A DNA stretch of 64,000 bases from Streptantibioticus_A sp037034305 (lineage in GTDB: Bacteria > Actinomycetota > Actinomycetes > Streptomycetales > Streptomycetaceae): contig JBAGJY010000032.1 of the NCBI GenBank assembly GCA_037034305.1, positions 7,789-71,788 of the forward strand, written 5' to 3'. Shown in pieces: positions 59,643 through 64,000 of the stretch; position 1 is the first letter of the stretch, and each line of letters starts with the position of its first letter. The notes below the pieces were generated by a model. It was not told the origin of the DNA, searched no databases, and worked only from the letters and a program-made list of their open reading frames with translations. Position numbers and translations under genes: made by a program.

Positions 59643-60438
59643 GGTCGGCGCGGCTGCTCGGGTCAGGTCCGGAGCGGAAGTAGGCGCCGGGAGTGAGGCC
59701 GGTTTCGCGCACGAACGCGGCGACGAACGCACTTGGCGTCGCATAACCGACCCGTCGCGCGACCGTGACGACGGGTTCTCCCTCGGAAAGATGGGTCAGG
59801 GCCGCGCGCAGCCGCACCGCGGTCCGCCAGCGGGCGAAGGGAATTCCGGTGTCGGCGACGAAGGTACGGGCGAGCGTGCGCGCGCTGGCCCCGACATGGC
59901 GGCCCCACTGCTCCAGATTGCGCGCGTCCGTGGGATCCGCGACGAGCGCCCGTGCCACGGCGAGGGCCCGGCTGTCCCTGGGCATGGGCACGCTGATCGT
60001 CGTCGCGGGAACGGATTCCAGGGAGTCGATGAGCACGGCCTGCGCGCGGGCCCGACGTGGCGCATCGAGGGCGGCGTCGGCGAGATGGTCGACCAGCGCT
60101 GCCACCAGCGGACTCACGGCGACCGGCCGTGGATCCGGCCAGTCCGGCGTGCCGCGCCGTGGTTCGAGGTACAGGGACCGCAGCACGGTCGCGCTGCCGG
60201 AGGCCGCCGTCAGGTGTGGGGCGCCCGCCGGGATCCACAGCGCACGGCTCGGAGGCAGAACCCACTCACCGCCCTCGGTCGTCACCACCAGAACCCCACT
60301 GCGCGCCCAGGCCAGTTGGTGCTCGTCGTGTGTGTGCACGGGGAAGAAGCTGCGCGGTGCCATGTTGACGGTGCGCACCACGATCGCGGTGGTGTCCTGC
60401 GCCGACTCCGAAGCGGTGGGTTGTCCGGATCGCGACAT
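59572..60438 (-). CDS. AraC family transcriptional regulator with cupin N-terminus
   Basis: A 288-residue regulator. The N-terminal cupin (about 20-110) has FFPVHTHDEHQLAWARSGVL, the HxHxxxQ-type ligand-binding start. The C-terminal AraC double HTH is about 165-265: LEQWGRHVGASARTLARTFV, then TGIPFARWRTAVRLRAALTH and VGYATPSAFVAAFVRETGLT. The tail of about 25 Arg/Pro residues overlaps the convergent sigma factor gene and may be dispensable. ATG 60438. It is divergent from the methyltransferase at 60494 with only 55 bp between, so it is a likely regulator. Confidence 0.88.
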   Translation of the reverse strand: MSRSGQPTASESAQDTTAIVVRTVNMAPRSFFPVHTHDEHQLAWARSGVLVVTTEGGEWVLPPSRALWIPAGAPHLTAASGSATVLRSLYLEPRRGTPDWPDPRPVAVSPLVAALVDHLADAALDAPRRARAQAVLIDSLESVPATTISVPMPRDSRALAVARALVADPTDARNLEQWGRHVGASARTLARTFVADTGIPFARWRTAVRLRAALTHLSEGEPVVTVARRVGYATPSAFVAAFVRETGLTPGAYFRSGPDPSSRADLTRREQPTPAAADGRGRRPPRIR

Positions 60439-60493
60439 GAGTTGGAAGCATACGCGGTGGAACCGTGCCCTCGGCGTTCCTAGCCTGAACGGC

Positions 60494-61108
60494 ATGAACA
60501 AACACCACATGCAAGTGTGTCCCAGCCCGCAGTGGGCCGAGATGCTGCAGACCACCGTCCTGCCGCAGGTCGTCTCGTGGACCGAACTCGGGGGCGAGAT
60601 ACTGGAGTTGGGCCCAGGGCCGGGCGCGGCCACGGACTGGCTGCGGCACCGGGTGCGCAGGCTGGTCGCCGTCGAGTACGAGGCCGACGCGGCCACCGCA
60701 CTCGCCCAGCGGTTCGCAGACACCAATGTCGAAGTCATCCACGGCGACGCCACCCAACTGGCCTTCCCCGACGAGTCGTTCGACGCCGTGGCCGCCTTCA
60801 CGATGCTGCACCACGTTCCCACTGTCGACCTGCAGAACAGGCTTCTGGCGCAGGCCCTGCGGGTACTGCGGCCGGGCGGCGCGCTGCTGGGATCGGACAG
60901 CCTGCCCGGGGACGCACTCCACCATCGCCACGAGGGCGACACGTACAACCCGGTGGAGCCCGCTGTCCTCCTGGTGCGCCTGCAGACACTCGGCTTCGAG
61001 CGGATCACCCTCAGCGTCGAGGACCGGCTGAAGTTCGCCGCCCACAAGCCGCGCCCGGCGGACGAGCCGACGTCGACCGGCAACCAGGCTCCGGGCTGGG
61101 CGAGTTGA
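60494..61108 (+). CDS. Class I SAM-dependent methyltransferase
   Basis: A 204-residue methyltransferase. Motif I is EILELGPGPGAATDWL (about 36-51), the acidic residue binding the SAM ribose is VAVEYEADAA (about 60), motif II DATQLAFPDESFDAVAAF (about 83) and RPGGALLGSDSLPG (about 130). Its first residues, MNKHHMQVCPSPQWAEML, are typical of a small Streptomyces group. The substrate is unknown. ATG 60494. Divergent AraC regulator. Confidence 0.87.
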   Translation: MNKHHMQVCPSPQWAEMLQTTVLPQVVSWTELGGEILELGPGPGAATDWLRHRVRRLVAVEYEADAATALAQRFADTNVEVIHGDATQLAFPDESFDAVAAFTMLHHVPTVDLQNRLLAQALRVLRPGGALLGSDSLPGDALHHRHEGDTYNPVEPAVLLVRLQTLGFERITLSVEDRLKFAAHKPRPADEPTSTGNQAPGWAS

Positions 61109-61280
61109 CCGTTCCCGCCAGGGTTCGCCCGTACGGGACCGGCCCTCGCCGTCCCTGAGAAGCGACCAGGGAACGGTTCGTCCGCGTGGCCGATGAGCGG
61201 CGGCGGGGTGCGGCGGAACATGGAACCAGAACGTGAGCCGTCCCAAGCACCTCCGCTGACAAGGGAAGACAGGGAACCTG

Positions 61281-61724
61281 ATGAACACCCCGAGTCCACG
61301 TCCCGCCGCCGTTTCCGAGGAAGCCCTGAACCACCCGCGCAGTCAGGCGGCGTTCCGGTACGCGAAGCGGCTGCTCGGTGCGTACCTCGGCATCAGTGCC
61401 GTCACCCTCGCCGCCATCGTGCTGCTGCGAGACCACACCTCCATGGTGAACCCGACCGTCTGGGTACGCGGCAGCGTGGTCGTCGCCAGCGCGCTGCTGA
61501 CGTACGTGTTCGGCACCCGTATGAGCCGTGGCTCGCGTGAGGCGTACCGCCGACTGCGGATCGTCTCGACCGTCATGTTGGCGGCCGTCGTCGCCGTCGT
61601 CACGCTGCCCGGCTCGTATCCGCTGTGGATGAAGGTCGAGCAGGGGCTGTGCGGGCTCTGCCTGCTGGGCGTCGCACTGATCGTCAACGGCAGTCACATG
61701 CGGTCGGTGTTCACCACGGAGTGA
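61281..61724 (+). CDS. Four-helix integral membrane protein
   Basis: A 147-residue protein. After a polar 28-residue N-terminus there are four hydrophobic segments (about 29-50, 60-78, 96-112 and 118-136): LLGAYLGISAVTLAAIVLL, WVRGSVVVASALLTYVFG, VSTVMLAAVVAVVTLPG and VEQGLCGLCLLGVALIVNG. No catalytic motif is visible. It resembles small actinobacterial membrane proteins of unknown function. ATG 61281. A strong terminator hairpin follows. Confidence 0.82.
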   Translation: MNTPSPRPAAVSEEALNHPRSQAAFRYAKRLLGAYLGISAVTLAAIVLLRDHTSMVNPTVWVRGSVVVASALLTYVFGTRMSRGSREAYRRLRIVSTVMLAAVVAVVTLPGSYPLWMKVEQGLCGLCLLGVALIVNGSHMRSVFTTE

Positions 61725-61731
61725 GCCGTCA

Positions 61732-61770
61732 GCCGTACCGTCCCGCCGGGTCAGGCCGGGACGGTACGGC
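61732..61770. terminator. Intrinsic terminator after membrane protein gene
   Basis: GCCGTACCGTCCCG (61732-61745) and CGGGACGGTACGGC (61757-61770) make a perfect 14-bp stem with an 11-nt loop, just after the stop codon at 61724. Confidence 0.85.
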
Positions 61771-61997
61771 CGCGTCGGCGCGTCACCACAAGAAGCCGCC
61801 AGACGGCCGAGAGACGGGTCGGCGGTGTCCGCGCCTGCCGGGGCCCCGCCCAGCGCGGAGGGGAGAGGCATACGTACCGGTTCCCCGAAGTTCCCCCCAA
61901 AATGCCCGACGGGCAGGCCCGCGCGGCGGGCACGGCAGGTTGCAATCCGGTTACGGCCACGACCCGTTACCCGCCAGGCCGGGGATCGTTGCAGCCG

Positions 61998-63305
61998 ATG
62001 ACCGGAAACGGTGGGGGAGAGGACTTCGGACAAGTGGCAAGCGGGAGTGGACATGTCCACCCGGATACGACTGGTACGAGCGCACCGGCCGCGACAGCGG
62101 ACGCGGACCGGGGCAGCGGCGCCGACGCGGTGAACAGCACCGCCATGGACCGGGCCATGCTGGAGTGGTCAAGGCGACGACCCGGCGACGGGTACACCTT
62201 CGGGGTGCTGCTGGGCGTCAACGGCCCCATGCCGCCGCTGGACCGGCTCGCCGCCCTGGTCCATAGACGTGCGGCGGCGGTGCCCTGCCTGTCCTGGCAC
62301 CTCACCGGCCCGGCCAGGGAGGAGACTTGGCAGCCGTACGCGGACTTCGGCGCCGGTGCGCATCTGCACCGCCTTGAGCTGCCGCCCGGACCGGACCCGT
62401 ACACCCGGGCGTTGACCGCCCTCGCCAACCAGCAGGTGCCCACCGCAGGGCCGTTGTGGGGACTGTGGGTACTGGACGGCGACCGGCCCGACACGTACCT
62501 GCTCGGCTATCTGGTGCACCAGGCTGCGCAGGACGGCATCGGCGCCGCGCACGCCCTGGAGCGGCTCTTCGGCGACACGCCCGCCGGCCCGGCCGACGGC
62601 GACACGGCCCCGGCCGACGGGCGGCCCGAACCGCTCGCCGCTTCCGACACGCCGAGCCTTCCCACCAGCGGTCAACGCAGTCTCGTCAGCGCGGCCGTAC
62701 CGCTCGACCTGCTGCGCGCCGCCGCGGGCTCGGAAGGCGGCACCGTGCACGATGCCTATCTGGCCGCGCTCGCAGGTGCGTTGCGCTGGTGGCTGCCACC
62801 CGCCGACCGCGGTCACGACATTCCGGTGCGGGTGCCGTTCTCCATCCGGCGGCCCGATGACGATCCCGCGTTGGGCAACCACGTGGGCAACGCACGGCTG
62901 CTGCTGCCCGTCACCGAGCCCGATCCGGTGCGACGGCTGGCGGCGGTCATCCGCCAGATGTCCGCCGTCAAGACACCCGCCCACCGTGAACGCACCCGTG
63001 GCCGACTGGAACGGGTGCCGGAACAGCAGCTGTTGCGCCGCATCCCCGAGCCGGTGTCCCCCGTGGACTCCCTGCTGTGCGCCTCCTCGCTGCGCATCCG
63101 GCGACCCCTCTTGGTGGCGGGCGCACCGGTGGCCGCCGCCGCGGCCATCCCACCGCTGGTCGGGGGACATCTGCTCACCAGCATGCTGTGCACCCACGAC
63201 ACCGGCGCGGCGGTGTCGTTCACCACCCAGATCGCCCACCAGGAGATGCGGCGGCTGCCCGCGCTGTGGCAGGAGGCCGTGGTCGAACTGGCCTCGACGC
63301 ACTGA
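61998..63305 (+). CDS. Wax ester synthase/acyltransferase-like (WS/DGAT) protein
   Basis: About 435 residues with the WS/DGAT acyltransferase layout: MDRAMLEWSRRRPGDGYTFG near the N-terminus, a CoA-acyltransferase-like first half, a Gly/Pro/Ala-rich linker (about 195-225), then VHDAYLAALAGALRWWLP and GNHVGNARLLLPV (the PLWxN-like C-terminal region). The active site HHxxxDG reads HQAAQDG (about residue 174), so the second, catalytic His is Gln. Lipid acyl transfer may be lost or changed. ATG 61998 is chosen; ATG 61902 is in frame. No ribosome site is strong. Confidence 0.7.
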   Translation: MTGNGGGEDFGQVASGSGHVHPDTTGTSAPAATADADRGSGADAVNSTAMDRAMLEWSRRRPGDGYTFGVLLGVNGPMPPLDRLAALVHRRAAAVPCLSWHLTGPAREETWQPYADFGAGAHLHRLELPPGPDPYTRALTALANQQVPTAGPLWGLWVLDGDRPDTYLLGYLVHQAAQDGIGAAHALERLFGDTPAGPADGDTAPADGRPEPLAASDTPSLPTSGQRSLVSAAVPLDLLRAAAGSEGGTVHDAYLAALAGALRWWLPPADRGHDIPVRVPFSIRRPDDDPALGNHVGNARLLLPVTEPDPVRRLAAVIRQMSAVKTPAHRERTRGRLERVPEQQLLRRIPEPVSPVDSLLCASSLRIRRPLLVAGAPVAAAAAIPPLVGGHLLTSMLCTHDTGAAVSFTTQIAHQEMRRLPALWQEAVVELASTH

Positions 63306-63837
63306 TGCGTTGTGGGTCGACGGGCCGTCACAGGTGACTGCTCCAGCGCGCCACCAGGTCGCCGATCCAGCGGCTGCCCGCGGGCACCCGCTCACCTCGC
63401 ACCACGAGGCACGAGGTGATCGGCGACGGCACTCGGTGCCGTAGCGCGCCGCGGCTTCCGGTACGACCAGGCCCGGACCGCGCTTCGACGGGAACCGGAT
63501 CCGCTTCCATCCTCCCGCGGGTTCCCCACCCGTCGAGCGTGAGCCGTCCGGGTGCTGACGGACAAATACCTGAGCAGAACCGCTGGCCACCCAGTCAACA
63601 ACCGGAGAGGTAACGACAGCGGCCCCGCCGCGAGTTCGCATTTTCTGTCACATTGCGCATCTTCCCCGGATACGTGGCAGCGGATTGGTACGACTACTGC
63701 CCCGACGTACCGGCATCGGTCACGCGTGCTGTGCGTTTCCATTCGATTCCGGTGACCAAGGAGCGGCGGGCGTCATCAGCCGGGCGACTTCGCCGACGCC
63801 ACGCCACTTCGGCCTCGTCCGAGGCGGCTGACCGGAC
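63306..63837. other. Intergenic gap before the CvnD-like gene
   Basis: About 530 bp with no gene recognised on either strand, although several frames are open. The A/T-rich part near 63590-63680 is the best candidate promoter. No cvnA, cvnB or cvnC homologue is present upstream, contrary to conservon gene order. Confidence 0.5.
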
Positions 63838-64000
63838 ATGACACTGCTCGAAAGGCGCTACGTGGACTTCGCAGGCTCCAGCGATACGGTGCACCGCTCC
63901 ACCACCTCGGCGAAGATCGTGGTGGCCGGTGGCTTCGGCGTCGGCAAGACCACGTTCGTCAGTACCGTCTCCGAGATCAGCCCGATGCGCACCGAGGCCA
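63838..64000 (+). CDS. CvnD-like ATP/GTP-binding protein (partial, 5' end)
   Basis: Only the first 54 codons are in the window. The translation MTLLERRYVDFAGSSDTVHR continues to SAKIVVAGGFGVGKTTFVST and SEISPMRTE, which contains the Walker A motif GGFGVGKTT of the small Ras-like CvnD GTPases encoded in Streptomyces conservons. ATG 63838 starts the reading frame. The gene runs off the right edge. Confidence 0.82.
   Translation, partial: MTLLERRYVDFAGSSDTVHRSTTSAKIVVAGGFGVGKTTFVSTVSEISPMRTEA

Noticed and set aside
63653..63841. A 62-codon TTG-start frame overlapping the CvnD-like start as ATGA
   Set aside because: Third-position G/C is not elevated and there is no homology to CvnC. The overlap is probably coincidental.
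1..64000. CRISPR arrays, tRNA, rRNA, insertion sequences, prophage genes or attachment sites
   Set aside because: No regularly spaced repeats, cloverleaf sequences, transposase, integrase or phage structural genes were found on reading. Short structured RNAs cannot be excluded without computation.

Overview
The window is high-GC actinobacterial DNA, almost certainly from a Streptomyces or a close relative such as Kitasatospora or Streptacidiphilus. The reasons are strong third-position G/C bias, rare TTA leucine codons confined to a few accessory genes, mycothiol- and F420-dependent families, a class F sortase, a GPP34 protein, an LppU/SCO3897-type lipoprotein, an ECF41/SigJ-like sigma factor and the start of a conservon-type (CvnD) GTPase. 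No rRNA, tRNA, CRISPR array, transposase, prophage or complete biosynthetic cluster was seen. The mix of paralogues, regulators, secreted enzymes and decayed genes looks like accessory or chromosome-arm sequence.

Layout. 1-10.2 kb: a truncated maleylpyruvate-isomerase-family gene, a ketopantoate-reductase-like gene, a rhomboid, an XRE-TPR regulator, a secreted neprosin-like protein, a Mut7-C RNase-domain protein, and two divergent regulator/MFS pairs (CGNR and HxlR) with clear palindromes between them, then a methyltransferase. 10.3-18.1 kb: a repeat-rich membrane protein, then two paralogous NarL-type two-component systems flanking a wall-anchored-type surface protein and a class F sortase. 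18.2-23.3 kb: an alpha/beta hydrolase, an MFS protein and a secreted phospholipase-D-like protein with duplicated Ig-like domains. 23.3-26.4 kb: an intact P450 and ferredoxin beside a ferredoxin-reductase pseudogene (internal deletion plus frameshift) and a truncated second P450.

26.8-35.6 kb: an amidohydrolase, two DinB paralogues, a VOC protein, methionine aminopeptidase divergent from an XRE regulator, remnants of an aminoglycoside phosphotransferase, an ArsR-type regulator and an amidase 3' end, a large secreted amidase and an F420-dependent oxidoreductase. 36-43 kb: YCII/DGPF, GPP34, I36 inhibitor-like, S53 peptidase, a coiled-coil/winged-helix protein and a class A PBP. 43.3-48.1 kb: a P450-ferredoxin operon, an XRE-cupin regulator, a serine hydrolase, a TetR remnant and an alpha/beta hydrolase. 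48.4-55 kb: TetR, a small RHH-like protein, a DUF6585-like protein, a LuxR-SARP fusion divergent from an XRE-NACHT membrane protein, and a lipoprotein. 55-61 kb: TetR/flavin monooxygenase with a near-ideal operator, an Old Yellow Enzyme homologue lacking its substrate and proton-donor residues, an adjacent ECF41-like sigma factor with a matching promoter, AraC and a methyltransferase. 61.3-64 kb: a membrane protein, a WS/DGAT-like acyltransferase with an altered active-site motif, and the 5' end of a CvnD-like GTPase.

Recurring themes are divergent regulator-target pairs with visible operators, TTA codons in an MFS transporter, a P450 and the NACHT gene, and a dispersed element of about 100 bp (four copies) that in three cases begins immediately after a stop codon.
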